This document shows, piece after piece, positions 24,524 to 34,310 of a stretch of 64,000 bases of DNA. The DNA comes from Micromonospora sp. WMMD1102 (lineage in GTDB: Bacteria; Actinomycetota; Actinomycetes; Mycobacteriales; Micromonosporaceae), in the NCBI RefSeq assembly GCF_029626265.1, contig NZ_JARUBN010000001.1, positions 1,860,001-1,924,000 on the forward strand, given 5' to 3'. Positions within the stretch are counted from its first letter, which is position 1. The number at the start of each line of letters is the position of its first letter. Position numbers and translations under genes: made by a program. The notes below the pieces were generated by a model that was not told where the DNA came from, did not search any database, and worked only from the letters and a program-made list of their open reading frames with translations.

Positions 24524-25993
24524 TCAGCTACGCGGGGTCCATCGCTGGTTGGCGCCGCCGTTGCAGGACCAGAGGATGAGTTTGGTGCCGTTCGCGGTCG
24601 CGGCGCCGCTCGCGTCGAGGCAGAGCCCGGACTGTACGCCGGTGATGGTGCCGTTGGCGTTGAGGTTCCATTGTTGGTTGGTGCCCCCGTGGCAGTCCCA
24701 GATGATCGCCTGGGTGCCGTTGCCGGTGCCGGCGCCGTTGGCGTCGAGGCACTTGTTGCCGTAGACCTGGAGTTGCCGGCTGGCGGTGTGGCTCCAGCGC
24801 TGGGCGGTGCTGTTGGCGATGCAGTCCCAGAGTTGTACCTGGGTGCCGTTGCTGGTGCTGGCGTTGGGTACGTCGACGCAGCGGCCGGACTGGCCGCCCA
24901 GGAGTTGCACGTTCTGTTGCGGGTTGCCGCCGGCGGCCGGGGCGTATCCGGCGGCGGTGATGTTGGCCTGTACGGCGTTGTCGGTGGCCTCCGACGGGTA
25001 GCCGGCGGTCAGCACGCCCTCGAAGAAGGTGCCGCGGCCGGTGATGCTGTTGTCGCCGCCGATCCCGAGGAGGATGGCCCCCTCCTTTTTCATCGGGTGG
25101 TAGCCGGCGGGGCGTGGCCCGTCGAAGTAGGTGGTCAGGCCGCCCGACTGGGCGTTGCCGCCGCGGATCGCCCAGTGGTTCGGCTCGCCCTTGACCATGG
25201 CGGTGACGAAGCGGTGGTTGACGGACGCGATGTTGTTGTAGCCCGCGTTGACCCCCGAGAAGAGTCCCCACTCCAGGTCGGCCATGATCCAGGGGCCGCT
25301 GCCCGCGCCGTAGCCCCACTGCTTGTTGGCGCCGAAGTAGACGGTTTCCATGATGGCGCGCTCGTCCGCCAGGTTGTTCGTCTGCGCGTTGCCGTAGTCG
25401 AAGCAGCACCACTGGTTGTAATGGGTGCCGTCGACGACCGCGTAGATTCCCTCTGGCTGGTCGCCGGTCGCGACGCCGGTGGTGTTGTTGTTGCGGTAGC
25501 CGGTGCCGGGCGCGATGTAGACGCCGTACGCCTTCTGGCCGCCGACGGTGACCGGCGCGGCCTTCGCGTCGGCGAGGTTGTCCCACCCGCCGGGGGCAGG
25601 GCCGACGAAATGACCGGGCGGTGCCTGGGTGAGGCGGTTGTTCCGGCCGGACTGGTCGTAGATGATCGTGATGAGGCAGGTCGTGTTCGCGCAGAACGAG
25701 TCCTGGGCGGCGGCTTCGGCATAACCACCGATGCTGCGCACACCGATGTCCTGCGTGGCGCTGTCCGAGGAGCGTCGAACCTGGTAGAGGGGGCCGGTGT
25801 AGGCGCCGTACAGTGCCCGGGTGGTGCTGTGCGCGGCCACGCAGGGCGTACCGCCCGAGGCGTAGATGTCACAGGGTCCCGACAGGCCGGCTGTCGCCGG
25901 AGGTGCGGTGGAGACGATTCCGATCCCGGTGCTGAGGAGAGTCAACGAGATCCCTGCGCCCATGAGGCGACGGCGGCTACTTCTCGCGTTCAT
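24524..25993 (-). CDS. Secreted GH54-type alpha-L-arabinofuranosidase with ricin domain
   Basis: 489 residues from the ATG at 25993, which follows GGAGGG. Twin-arginine-like leader (SRRRLMGAG) and cleavage near residue 34. The catalytic domain resembles ArabFuran-catal (GPCDIYASGGTPCVAAHSTT; IIYDQSGRNNRL; CCFDYGNAQ). Instead of the fungal arabinose-binding domain it ends in a ricin B-lectin (three QRW/QQW repeats with CLD motifs, about 350-489). It should release arabinose from arabinoxylan or arabinan. Transcribed from the left arm of an inverted promoter box shared with GH95. Confidence 0.88.
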   Translation of the reverse strand: MNARSSRRRLMGAGISLTLLSTGIGIVSTAPPATAGLSGPCDIYASGGTPCVAAHSTTRALYGAYTGPLYQVRRSSDSATQDIGVRSIGGYAEAAAQDSFCANTTCLITIIYDQSGRNNRLTQAPPGHFVGPAPGGWDNLADAKAAPVTVGGQKAYGVYIAPGTGYRNNNTTGVATGDQPEGIYAVVDGTHYNQWCCFDYGNAQTNNLADERAIMETVYFGANKQWGYGAGSGPWIMADLEWGLFSGVNAGYNNIASVNHRFVTAMVKGEPNHWAIRGGNAQSGGLTTYFDGPRPAGYHPMKKEGAILLGIGGDNSITGRGTFFEGVLTAGYPSEATDNAVQANITAAGYAPAAGGNPQQNVQLLGGQSGRCVDVPNASTSNGTQVQLWDCIANSTAQRWSHTASRQLQVYGNKCLDANGAGTGNGTQAIIWDCHGGTNQQWNLNANGTITGVQSGLCLDASGAATANGTKLILWSCNGGANQRWTPRS

Positions 25994-26166
25994 GGATTCC
26001 CTCCGGTGATGAGGTCCGGCCGGCGCCACGGTGCTGAGTTCCGGCCGACAATGGAGCCGCCGGGAGAGACTTCCGTCGCGCACGGCGCCCGTTGCTCGGT
26101 GGCAGCTCGTGGGCGGTCGGGCCACAGGAAGTTCCTCCCAGTAGGGTGCCCCCGGTGACGCGCCGA

Positions 26167-26208
26167 CGTCAGACGTCATACGTTAGGACCTCGATAGGAA
26201 ACCGTCAA
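26167..26208 (-). promoter_or_regulatory. Promoter/operator box driving GH54 (left arm)
   Basis: On the minus strand, TTGACG (26208-26203) and TAACGT (26185-26180) are 17 bp apart. The -10 sits inside a 21-bp box (26187-26167) that is repeated exactly, in inverted orientation, at 26481-26501. Confidence 0.7.
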
Positions 26209-26458
26209 TGGGTCGGTGTCGCCGGGACGGTGTCGCTGCCTTCCCCGCCGTGATCCCGGAGGACTCGCGGAGGGTCGGCGCAGCCCGTTGGGCCGGACGC
26301 GCTGCGCGGAGTCCAAACATCGGATCTATACCGTCTCGGCTCTGTGGTGCTTGCCGGGTCTGTCGATCCGGGCGAGGGCGGCGGCGCGGCTTCTCGGGGT
26401 GTACGTGCCCTGGACAGCGAGGGGCCGCTCGCCTCGGCTGCGACGACCAGCGAATGTA
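26209..26458. other. Spacer between divergent promoters
   Basis: 250 bp with no supported gene. Small open frames here lack ribosome sites and domains. The region separates two mirror-image promoter boxes and could hold regulator sites. Confidence 0.5.
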
Positions 26459-26501
26459 TTGACTAAGCCCTATCAAGAGACCTAACGTATGACGTCTGAC
26501 G
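26459..26501 (+). promoter_or_regulatory. Promoter/operator box driving GH95 (right arm)
   Basis: TTGACT (26459-26464) and TAACGT (26483-26488) are 18 bp apart. The -10 sits in CCTAACGTATGACGTCTGAC (26481-26500, plus one G), identical to the left-arm box. The leader to the GH95 start is about 310 nt and contains no convincing gene. Confidence 0.7.
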
Positions 26502-26816
26502 CAGTTGGATCGCGCGCACCGGACGGCGCCGGGCCGCGAGGCGTACCCGGTGTTGCGGTGGCCGCCGCAGCATCCGGGGAGCCCCTTGCCCCCGTTCGAG
26601 CCGAGAGCTGACGACCAGATGTGTGACCGTCCCACAGCAACAAGCGCGCTGGCGGCGACAGCCGCGGCAGTCCTCCCGGCGGCCGGCACCGGGCCGCGAA
26701 TCGGCCCGGTCACCGCCGCCGCCGGAACCCGATCGGTGACCCGGAGCCGTTTTGGCGGTACCGGCCAGCGCTGAAACCCTTCGCACCGACACCGCTCGCC
26801 ACCTGGAGACACCACC

Positions 26817-29672
26817 ATGACAGAAACGACACGAAGAAAACTGCTCACCGCCGCTGCGGCCGGCGCGGGAGCCGCGCTGATGCCGGCCGGTTGGACCGCG
26901 ACGGCCAAGGCCGATCCGGTGGCGCCGCCGCAGGTGCTGGCGGCGGGGGACATGGCGCTGTGGTACGACGAGGGTGCGGGTACGGACTGGCTGCGGGCGC
27001 TGCCGATCGGCAACGGTCGGCTGGGCGCGATGGTGTTCGGAAACGTCGACACCGAGCGGCTACAGCTCAACGAGGACACGGTCTGGGCCGGTGGGCCGCA
27101 CGACTCCAGCAATCCGTCCGGGGCGGCCAACCTCGCGGAGATCCGGCGGCGGGTCTTCGCCGACCAGTGGACCTCGGCGCAGGACCTGATCAACCAGACG
27201 ATGCTGAGCAGGCCCGTCGGGCAGCTGGCGTACCAGACGGTCGGCAACCTCCGGCTGTCGTTCGGGTCGGCGAGTGGGGCGTCGCAGCACAACCGGACGC
27301 TGGACCTGACGTCGGCGATCGCTTCGACGACGTACGTCCTGAACGGGGTGCGGCATTCGCGGGAGGTGTTCGCCAGCGCGCCGGATCAGGTGATCGTGGT
27401 CCGGCTGACCGCCGACCGGGCCAACTCCGTCACCTTCACCGCCACCTTCGACAGTCCACAACGGACGACGGTGTCGAGCCCGGACGGCGCGACGATCGGG
27501 CTGGACGGCATCTCCGGCAACATGGAGGGCCTCAGCGGGCAGGTCCGGTTCCTGGCGTTGACGCACGCCGCGGTGACCGGCGGCACCGTGAGCAGCTCCG
27601 GTGGCACCCTGCGGGTGACCGGCGCCACCAGCGTGACACTGCTGGTCTCGATCGGCACCAGCTACGTCAACTACCGCACCGTCAACGGCGACTACCAGGG
27701 CATCGCGCGCAACCACCTCAACGCCGCCCGCAACGTCGGCTTCGACCAGCTGCGGGCCCGGCACGTCGCCGACTACCAGACGCTGTTCAACCGGGTGACG
27801 ATCGACCTGGGTCGCACGTCCGCGGCAGACCAGACCACGGACGTGCGGATCGCGCAGCACGCGAGCGTGAACGACCCGCAGTTCTCGGCGCTGCTGTTCC
27901 AGTTCGGCCGGTACCTGCTGATCTCCTCGTCGCGGCCGGGCACCCAACCGGCGAACCTACAGGGCGTCTGGAACGACTCGTTGTCCCCGTCCTGGGACTC
28001 GAAGTACACCATCAACGCGAACCTGCCGATGAACTACTGGCCCGCCGACACCACAAACCTGGCGGAGTGCTTCCTGCCGGTCTTCGACATGATCAGAGAC
28101 CTGACCGTGACCGGTGCCCGGGTGGCTTCGGTGCAGTACGGCGCCGGCGGCTGGGTGGCGCACCACAACACCGACGGGTGGCGGGGCGCCTCGGTGGTCG
28201 ACGGGGCCCTGTGGGGCATGTGGCAGACCGGCGGCGCCTGGCTGGCCACGCTGATCTGGGATCACTACCGGTTCACCGGCAACGTCGACTTCCTCCGCGC
28301 CAACTATCCGGCGATGAAGGGAGCCGCCCAGTTCTTCCTCGACACCCTCGTCAGCCATCCGACGCTCGGATACCTGGTCACCAACCCCTCGAACTCCCCG
28401 GAGCTGCCGCACCACGCCAACGCCAGCGTCTGCGCGGGCCCGACCATGGACAACCAGATCCTGCGGGACCTGTTCAACGGTTGCGCCCGGGCCAGCGAGG
28501 TCCTCGGGGTGGACGCCAGCTTCCGTACCCAGGTGCTCACCGCCCGGGACCGGCTGGCGCCGACCCGGGTCGGCTCGCGCGGCAACGTGCAGGAGTGGCT
28601 CGCCGACTGGGTGGAGATCGAGCGCACCCACCGGCACGTCTCCCACCTCTACGGCCTGCATCCGAGCAACCAGATCACCAGGCGGGGCACGCCGCAGTTG
28701 CACCAGGCCGCCCGACAGACGCTGGAACTGCGCGGCGACGACGGGACCGGCTGGTCACTGGCCTGGAAAATCAACTTCTGGGCCCGGCTGGAGGACGGCG
28801 CCCGCGCGCACAAACTCGTCCGTGATCTGGTGCGCACGGACCGGCTCGCACCGAACATGTTCGACCTGCACCCGCCGTTCCAGATCGACGGGAACTTCGG
28901 AGCCACCTCGGGGATCGCCGAGATGTTGCTGCACAGCCACAACGACGAGTTGCACGTGCTGCCCGCGCTGCCGTCGGCCTGGTCCACCGGCAGCGTCACC
29001 GGCCTGCGTGGCCGCGGCGGATACACCGTCGGCGCCACCTGGACCGGCAGCCGGACCGAGCTCACGGTCACTCCCGACCGCGACGGCACCGTCCGGGTGC
29101 GGAGCCGGGTCTTCGCCGGCACCTTCGAACTGCACGACGAGACGAGTGGCGCCCAGGTCCAGCCGACGCGGCTGGAGACCGATCTCGTCCAGTTCGCCGG
29201 CCAGGCCGGCCACACCTACCGCGCGTCCGCGGAGCGGTCCGGGCCGGTGGAGACCGGCGGGTACTACCGGCTGCTGGCCCAGCACAGCGGCAAGGCCGCC
29301 GACATCAACGGTGCGTCCACCGCCGCGGGTGCGCAGCTGATCCAGTGGCAGAGCGGCAGCGGTCTCAACCAGCAGTTCGAGTTCCTCGCCTCGGACGGCG
29401 GCTACCACCGGATCCGGTCCCGGCACAGCGGTCTGGTCCTCCAAGTCGCCGGCAACAGCACCGGCGCCGACATCACCCAGCAGCCCGACAGCGGCGCCAC
29501 CAGCCAGCAGTGGCGGGTGGAGGACCAGGGCAGCGGGGTGGTCAGGATGGTCAACCGGCAGAGCGGCCTGGCCATGGACGTGTGGCAGGCGTCGACAGCC
29601 GACGGTGCACGCATCTCCCAGTGGACCCCGTCGACCGGCGCCAACCAGCGATTCCAACTCCAGCGGGTCTAG
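26817..29672 (+). CDS. Secreted GH95 glycoside hydrolase (alpha-L-fucosidase/galactosidase type) with ricin domain
   Basis: 951 residues. The Tat-like leader [17 protein letters not shown] is cleaved around residue 32. The catalytic region (about 40-800) shows GH95 hallmarks: [63 protein letters not shown] and [21 protein letters not shown] ricin B-lectin domain (about 815-951) follows. It should remove terminal alpha-L-fucose or alpha-L-galactose from plant or host glycans. It shares a promoter box with the divergent GH54 gene, suggesting common induction. Confidence 0.92.
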   Translation: MTETTRRKLLTAAAAGAGAALMPAGWTATAKADPVAPPQVLAAGDMALWYDEGAGTDWLRALPIGNGRLGAMVFGNVDTERLQLNEDTVWAGGPHDSSNPSGAANLAEIRRRVFADQWTSAQDLINQTMLSRPVGQLAYQTVGNLRLSFGSASGASQHNRTLDLTSAIASTTYVLNGVRHSREVFASAPDQVIVVRLTADRANSVTFTATFDSPQRTTVSSPDGATIGLDGISGNMEGLSGQVRFLALTHAAVTGGTVSSSGGTLRVTGATSVTLLVSIGTSYVNYRTVNGDYQGIARNHLNAARNVGFDQLRARHVADYQTLFNRVTIDLGRTSAADQTTDVRIAQHASVNDPQFSALLFQFGRYLLISSSRPGTQPANLQGVWNDSLSPSWDSKYTINANLPMNYWPADTTNLAECFLPVFDMIRDLTVTGARVASVQYGAGGWVAHHNTDGWRGASVVDGALWGMWQTGGAWLATLIWDHYRFTGNVDFLRANYPAMKGAAQFFLDTLVSHPTLGYLVTNPSNSPELPHHANASVCAGPTMDNQILRDLFNGCARASEVLGVDASFRTQVLTARDRLAPTRVGSRGNVQEWLADWVEIERTHRHVSHLYGLHPSNQITRRGTPQLHQAARQTLELRGDDGTGWSLAWKINFWARLEDGARAHKLVRDLVRTDRLAPNMFDLHPPFQIDGNFGATSGIAEMLLHSHNDELHVLPALPSAWSTGSVTGLRGRGGYTVGATWTGSRTELTVTPDRDGTVRVRSRVFAGTFELHDETSGAQVQPTRLETDLVQFAGQAGHTYRASAERSGPVETGGYYRLLAQHSGKAADINGASTAAGAQLIQWQSGSGLNQQFEFLASDGGYHRIRSRHSGLVLQVAGNSTGADITQQPDSGATSQQWRVEDQGSGVVRMVNRQSGLAMDVWQASTADGARISQWTPSTGANQRFQLQRV

Positions 29673-29722
29673 GGCCTCCATCGGCCGGCGGGGGACTGCC
29701 ACCCGTCGGGACCACCGGCCCC

Positions 29723-29763
29723 GTCTCGCCTCGATGCCTCGACTGCCGGCGTCGAGGCGAGAC
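29723..29763. terminator. Hairpin after GH95
   Basis: A perfect 12-bp stem (GTCTCGCCTCGA at 29723-29734 with 29752-29763) and a 17-nt loop, about 50 bp after the GH95 stop. Confidence 0.7.
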
Positions 29764-29799
29764 TGGGCGTGGCCGACCAGGCTATCCCGTGTCGCGGCC

Positions 29800-30358
29800 C
29801 GCCGGGGCGGCAGGACGAGCCACATGGTGGACAGCAGTTCCGGCCCGCGCTCCCGCAGCCGGACCGCGGCCAGTCGCCCGAGGCCCCACCAGCAGAGCAC
29901 GCCCGTCACGACCCCCACGACCACCCCGGCCCAGCCGAACCGGATCGCCAGGTAACCGGCCGGCAGCCCGGTCGCGGCGACCAGGGCGAGTGCCAGGTAC
30001 GCCGGGCCGGTCAGGCATCCCTCGTCCTCGGTGGTCCGCAGTGGATTGTTCGCCCGCCTGTACGGGTCGGTGCCCGGCACCAGACCGTAGACGGAGATCA
30101 GCGGGACCAGGCCCGTCCGCACCGCCGAGCAGCGCGGGCAGCAGGGCGAGGGCCAGTGGCCACGGGCCACCGGTGATCGCCGTGCATACCACCGTCAGCA
30201 GCACCGCAGCCGGCTGCGCAGCGCCAGCCCGACCAGCCCGACCAGCCACCTTGGACAGCAGCACTTAAGACGGCCCGTTGGAGCAGCATCGCGGGGACCG
30301 CGACGAGTGCCGCGGCCGGGCCGAGCCGCGCGCTGGCGACGACCAGCCCGAGCATCGA
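29800..30358 (-). pseudogene. Frameshifted membrane (ABC-2-like permease) C-terminal remnant
   Basis: Hydrophobic helices line up only by moving through three frames: LGLVVASARLGPAAALVAVP, then VLLTVVCTAITGGPWPLALA, then VYGLVPGTDPYRRANNPL and TGPAYLALALVAATGLPAGY. The shifts fall near 30255 and 30130. The sequence ends like ABC-2 permease tails (RGPELLSTM). The N-terminus is absent. It is a decayed gene, and the transporter assignment is tentative. Confidence 0.55.
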
Positions 30359-30518
30359 CCACGGGCTGTTTCCCTACCTGGCCAGGTCTCCACGGACCCT
30401 CGAAGATTGAATATCAAGGAAAGGGTCGGCGGGCCATCGACGAACCAGTCGAAGCTCGGATGAAGCCGATAATCCGTACTGTCGCCCGCAGCAGACCGCC
30501 ACCCTGGGAGAGGTGCTC

Positions 30519-30587
30519 ATGAAGATCGAGGTTCGCAAGGTCGAGGAGATCCGGACGACCTGCGGGGGCGAAGGTCCCTGCACCTGA
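30519..30587 (+). CDS. RiPP precursor peptide (22 residues, two Cys)
   Basis: A tiny gene behind GGGAGAGG. The product starts MKIEVRKVEEIR (a charged, leader-like segment) and ends TTCGGEGPCT (a core-like segment with two Cys, two Gly pairs or near-pairs, and Thr). It is followed at once by a strong hairpin and then by an E1-like enzyme with a leader-binding domain and a membrane metalloprotease. This order (precursor, attenuator, modifying enzyme, protease) is typical of RiPP operons. There is no homology evidence, so the call rests on context. Confidence 0.7.
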   Translation: MKIEVRKVEEIRTTCGGEGPCT

Positions 30588-30595
30588 TACCAATG

Positions 30596-30629
30596 CCGTA
30601 CCGGGCCGGTTGTCTCCGGCCCGGTACGG
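30596..30629 (+). terminator. Attenuator-like hairpin between precursor and E1 gene
   Basis: A perfect 14-bp stem (CCGTACCGGGCCGG at 30596-30609 with 30616-30629) and a 6-nt loop. It starts 8 nt after the precursor stop. Such hairpins let precursor mRNA exceed enzyme mRNA. It also makes the upstream ATG at 30593 unlikely as the start of the next gene. Confidence 0.75.
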
Positions 30630-30652
30630 TCGTGCCTGGCCTTCTCGAGGGG

Positions 30653-31741
30653 GTGGACGGGATCGTTCCGAAGCTGAAGCACTGCGTTTGGACACGCACC
30701 AACGACACCCTCGTCGTTCTGGTGCACCCGCACCAGGCAACAACTCTGGCCGACCCGAATGGGCAGGTCGAAGCGTTGCTTACAATGCTGCGTGCGGGCG
30801 ACCGATCGGTAGGCCAGCTTCATGCGGCGATCGCTCAGCAGTTCCCCGAGGTCACCCGAGACGAGCTGGACGCAGCGGTTAGCAGCCTCGATGAACTCGG
30901 CTTCCTGGAAGACGTCGCGGGGTCGCAGCCTACTGAGGCGGTCGGCCGCTTCGCCAGCAGCCTTGCGTTCTTCGACTACTTTTCGCGCCTGCACCTCGGC
31001 CGAAACGAGTTGCAACGCCGGTTGGTCGACAGTCACGTACTGGTCCTGGGCACTGGCGGCCTCGGCAGCACCGTCGTGATGAATCTTGCCGGTCTCGGAG
31101 TCGGTCGACTCACGCTGCTTGACGTCGATACGGTCGAGCCGCGGAACTTCGCCCGGCAGTTTCTCTACCGAGCCGCCGACATTGGGCGGTCGAAGGTCGA
31201 ACGGGCAGCGGAGTGGGTGCAAGAGTTCGATCCGGCGATCGAGGTCCGGGCGATCGAACGCCGGATCGCCGGACCACGCGACATTGCCGACCTGCTGCCG
31301 GGCGTCCACCTCGTGATCAGGGGTGTCGACCAACCGCCGAGGGAGATCGCGGGTTGGGTCAACGAGGCGTGCACACAGGCGGGGGTGCCGCACATCGGCG
31401 GCGGACTGTTCGGCACCCGCCTGATGTACTACTCCGTCGATCCTGATGTGTCCGCCTGCCAACATTGCGCGGAGCTGGCCGCAAATGAGGAGGACGCCGC
31501 CCGTGACTATTCGATGGCCGAGCTACGGCAGCGGCTGGCCCCACCCAACAACGGCATCGGGCCGTTCGCCAGCCTGCTCGGCTCGCTGGTGGCGATGGAG
31601 GCGCTGCGCTACCTGACCCGGTTCGCGCCCCCGGTGACTGCAGGGGCGGTGTACGAACTGGACGTGACGGGTGGTGGGTCGCCTTCCCTGACGGCTTGGG
31701 CGCGGCGGGCCAACTGTCCCGTCTGCACGAGCGCGTGTTGA
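30653..31741 (+). CDS. ThiF/E1-like adenylating enzyme with N-terminal RRE-like domain
   Basis: 362 residues from the GTG at 30653, chosen because an earlier ATG (30593) lies in a hairpin stem. Residues 1-90 look like a peptide-recognition (RRE/PqqD-like) winged fold (VTRDELDAAVSSLDELGFLED). Residues 125-320 form an E1 Rossmann domain with the ATP loop GTGGLGS (133-139), Asp157/Asp159, and two zinc Cys pairs (CQHC 269-272, CPVC 355-358). Predicted to bind the precursor leader and activate a carboxylate or amide with ATP, as in pantocin, microcin C and azoline systems. Confidence 0.85.
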   Translation: MDGIVPKLKHCVWTRTNDTLVVLVHPHQATTLADPNGQVEALLTMLRAGDRSVGQLHAAIAQQFPEVTRDELDAAVSSLDELGFLEDVAGSQPTEAVGRFASSLAFFDYFSRLHLGRNELQRRLVDSHVLVLGTGGLGSTVVMNLAGLGVGRLTLLDVDTVEPRNFARQFLYRAADIGRSKVERAAEWVQEFDPAIEVRAIERRIAGPRDIADLLPGVHLVIRGVDQPPREIAGWVNEACTQAGVPHIGGGLFGTRLMYYSVDPDVSACQHCAELAANEEDAARDYSMAELRQRLAPPNNGIGPFASLLGSLVAMEALRYLTRFAPPVTAGAVYELDVTGGGSPSLTAWARRANCPVCTSAC

Positions 31742-33075
31742 CCGCGCCTGCAACTGGCGGGTCGCAGCCTGAGCCGACACGCCCGGCCGCCGATCCACCG
31801 CTGCGTCCCCGCCCGGGTTCCCGGGTCACGGTGGTCCCGCTGAGCATTGTTGCGAAGGGTGAGGGGTTCGTCGTCGGCAGCGCGGACCACGGCATGTTCG
31901 TCGAAGTACCACCGGTCGCCGTCGCGGCCATCGAGCTTCTGCGTGCCGGGCACACCATCGCACAGGCCTCCGCCGACCTGCGGGCCGACATCGGCGAAGA
32001 CATCGATGTACTCGACTTCGTCGGCACGCTGATCGATCTCGGCTTCGTCAGTCACATCGACGGCGTTGCCCAGGTGCCGGACGACGCAGCCGGCGCGCGG
32101 GCGGGCCGGCGGCCACGATGGGTCCAAGGCCCGCCGCCCGGGGCCGTCCGCTGGCTCTTTGGTCCGGTGGCTTGGGCGGTCTACGCCCTCGCCGCGGTGG
32201 TCTGCGTGACCACGCTGGCGGTCCACCCGGCGTACCGGATCAGTTCGGACGCGTTTTTCTTCCTGGACGACCCGGTGACAAGCCTGGCGCTCCTGTCGGT
32301 CACCGCGTTCGTGCTCGCCGCCGCGCACGAGGCGTTCCACTGGCTCGCTGCCTGCCGGGAAGGCGTGGCTGCCCGGTTCGCAATCAGTCGCCGCCTGTAC
32401 TTTCTGGTCTTCGAGACCGATCTCACCCAGCTCTGGTCGCTACCGCCGGGGCGCCGCTACGGGCCGATGCTGGCCGGGATGGCGCTGGACTCCGTGCTGC
32501 TCGCGGTCACCTTAGGGGGTCGGGCCACAATCGATGCTGGGCTCGTGGCGGCGCCCGGAGTCGCCCGCTTTCTCGAAGCCATCGCCGCGGTGCTGTTCCT
32601 CGGGCTGTGTTGGCAGCTCTGCTTTTTCATGCGCACCGACATCTACGCGGTGGTGGCCACCGCGCTCAACTGCACCAACCTGTGGCGGGTGACGATGCTG
32701 ACACTCGCCCGCAGGTTCCACGTCCTCGGCACGGCCGGCCGGCGGGAACTTGCCTCTGCGGCAGCGGTGGACCTTAGGGTGGCGCGCTGGTACGGGTGGC
32801 TCTGTCTGGCCGGGTTCGCGGTGGCAACCTGGTTCGCCGCGGTAGTCATCGTGCCGGCGTTGTGGAAGGTCATCGACTGGACGACGCAGCAGGCGGTTGT
32901 TCACGGGCTTGCCAGCCCTCGGTTCTGGTGCACCGTCCTACTCGCCCTGCTCACGCTGCTGCCCCGGTTGCTCACCGTGGGGCTCTTCGCCCGCCAGGTG
33001 ACCACATGGGTGTCCAACCGGAAACGCACGGGAGCGGCGGTAGCCGACGCTCCACGCGACAGCGCTGTCGGGTAG
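31735..33075 (+). CDS. Membrane zinc metalloprotease (M50-like) with N-terminal PqqD/RRE-like domain
   Basis: 446 residues overlapping the E1 gene end. Residues 30-110 resemble a PqqD-like leader-binding domain. A membrane region follows with HEAFH (198-202), the HExxH zinc motif within a helix, a later RTDIYAVV segment with Asp302 as third ligand candidate, and about six helices. It resembles actinobacterial peptide metalloproteases found in RiPP loci. It could cut the leader, export the product or give immunity. GTG 31735 and TTG 31738 are both possible starts. Confidence 0.8.
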   Translation: MLTAPATGGSQPEPTRPAADPPLRPRPGSRVTVVPLSIVAKGEGFVVGSADHGMFVEVPPVAVAAIELLRAGHTIAQASADLRADIGEDIDVLDFVGTLIDLGFVSHIDGVAQVPDDAAGARAGRRPRWVQGPPPGAVRWLFGPVAWAVYALAAVVCVTTLAVHPAYRISSDAFFFLDDPVTSLALLSVTAFVLAAAHEAFHWLAACREGVAARFAISRRLYFLVFETDLTQLWSLPPGRRYGPMLAGMALDSVLLAVTLGGRATIDAGLVAAPGVARFLEAIAAVLFLGLCWQLCFFMRTDIYAVVATALNCTNLWRVTMLTLARRFHVLGTAGRRELASAAAVDLRVARWYGWLCLAGFAVATWFAAVVIVPALWKVIDWTTQQAVVHGLASPRFWCTVLLALLTLLPRLLTVGLFARQVTTWVSNRKRTGAAVADAPRDSAVG

Positions 33076-33359
33076 GGGTCTTGGCGCGTAGCGGAGTGAA
33101 GCGTGGTACGCGTGGCACGACGCAGGAACGCCAAGTCCAGCAGCCGCGCCCGACGCCCCACCCCCGGACCTACGCGACACGCCGCGGTACTCGATCGCTG
33201 TCTGCAGCTCAGCGCCGGCGAGCGACGACAACGCCCGTCGGGTCATCGCCGAGGCAACCGCCACCGCTTGGACGCGGCGGCACACTTTCGGCCACCAGCG
33301 AGAGCGGAGCAGCGGGGGCGTGGTGCCCCTCCTGCTGCTCCACCCGTACCGCCGTCGGC
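33076..33359. other. No supported gene after the RiPP operon
   Basis: About 280 bp without a convincing open frame. CTTGGCG (33083) and CGCCAAG (33128) could form a weak long-loop hairpin ending the operon. Confidence 0.4.
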
Positions 33360-33735
33360 TCAAGCCGCGCGCAGGACGAAGATTCCCCAACCGAGATACC
33401 GGCGCTGGTAGCGTAGGTAGCGGCGTTGCGATTCGACCAGGTAGTCGCGCATGGCCGGCGCGCGTGGATCGTCGGAGTGGCCGGCCAGCCAGCGGTCGAT
33501 GCTCCACCATTTCGCCGTGACCAACTGGCCGAAGGCGTCATGGTCCGCCAGCACCATCTCCACGAGGCGCAGACCGGCTGCCTCGATTTCGTCCAGGATC
33601 TTCGGCAGGGACTGGAACACCCACCCGCCCGCGTTGGGACCGAAAACGACTCTGGCGGATCCGCCGACTGGAAGATCGACTACGCCCTCCAGGATCCGTA
33701 CTTCCCGGCCGCCGACCAGTTCCGAAGGGGCTGTG
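33360..33735 (-). pseudogene. SAM-dependent methyltransferase C-terminal remnant
   Basis: An open frame of about 125 residues, with no start of its own near the left edge, reads ELVGGREVRILEGVVDL, then AAGLRLVEMVLADHDAFGQL and SQRRYLRYQRRYLGWGIFVL. The YLGWGxFVLR tail is typical of small-molecule methyltransferases. The nucleotide-binding N-terminal half is missing. Confidence 0.5.
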
Positions 33736-33839
33736 GCTACTCAACCACCCGAAGCGGTGTGGCGTGCGCCACGAGGACCTGGTTGGCCCGGCCGGCGGTG
33801 GCTGCACCTCGCGGCAGATCCACGCGGTCGGCGACGGTG

Positions 33840-34310
33840 GACGCTCAACGCACCGTGGGCGAGTTCGTCGAGGCGACGATCCTCGTCGGCGAGCCGGCCG
33901 AGGTCCCCATGCGGACGTGCGGCGAGCCGGGTCGCCGCGATCCGCAGCGCGAGCGGCAGGTGGTCGCACAGGGTCACTACCGAGTCTGCGGCAGCCGGTT
34001 CGCTGGCCGCTGCATCCGGCCCGAGCATGCCGGCCAGCATCGACAACTTGTCCCGCAGGTCGGGCCGTTCAACGAAGCACCGTTCGGCCCCGGGCAGACC
34101 CGCCAGCCGCGACCTGCTGGTCACCAACACGACGGCGGACGAATTTCCGGGAAGCAGCGGAAGGACCGCCCGTTCGTCGGCGGCGTGGTCGAGCACCACT
34201 AACACTTTGCGCCCGGCGATCCGGCTGCGGTACAGACTAGCGCGATCCGAGATCCCGGACGGGATCGACCGCTCGTCGACGCCCAGCGCGCCCAGGAACA
34301 GCGCGGCCAT
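33840..34310 (-). pseudogene. AfsR-type NB-ARC regulator fragment
   Basis: About 155 residues match the middle of an NB-ARC ATPase: LYRSRIAGRKVLVVLDHAAD, LPGNSSAVVLVTSRSRLAGL and LCDHLPLALRIAATRLAARP. The Walker A part, the SARP domain and the C-terminal repeats are absent, and the frame dissolves after LSV near 33845. It is probably the ruin of a cluster regulator. Confidence 0.65.

Noticed and set aside
23867..26158. 763-residue plus-strand open frame opposite GH5 and GH54
   Set aside because: Val/Gly/Ala-rich shadow translation without domains, opposite two recognisable secreted enzymes.
26167..26501. A MITE bounded by 21-bp inverted repeats
   Set aside because: Not excluded, but the arms coincide with well-spaced -35/-10 elements facing the two flanking genes and no target duplication is visible, so paired promoters explain the repeat better.
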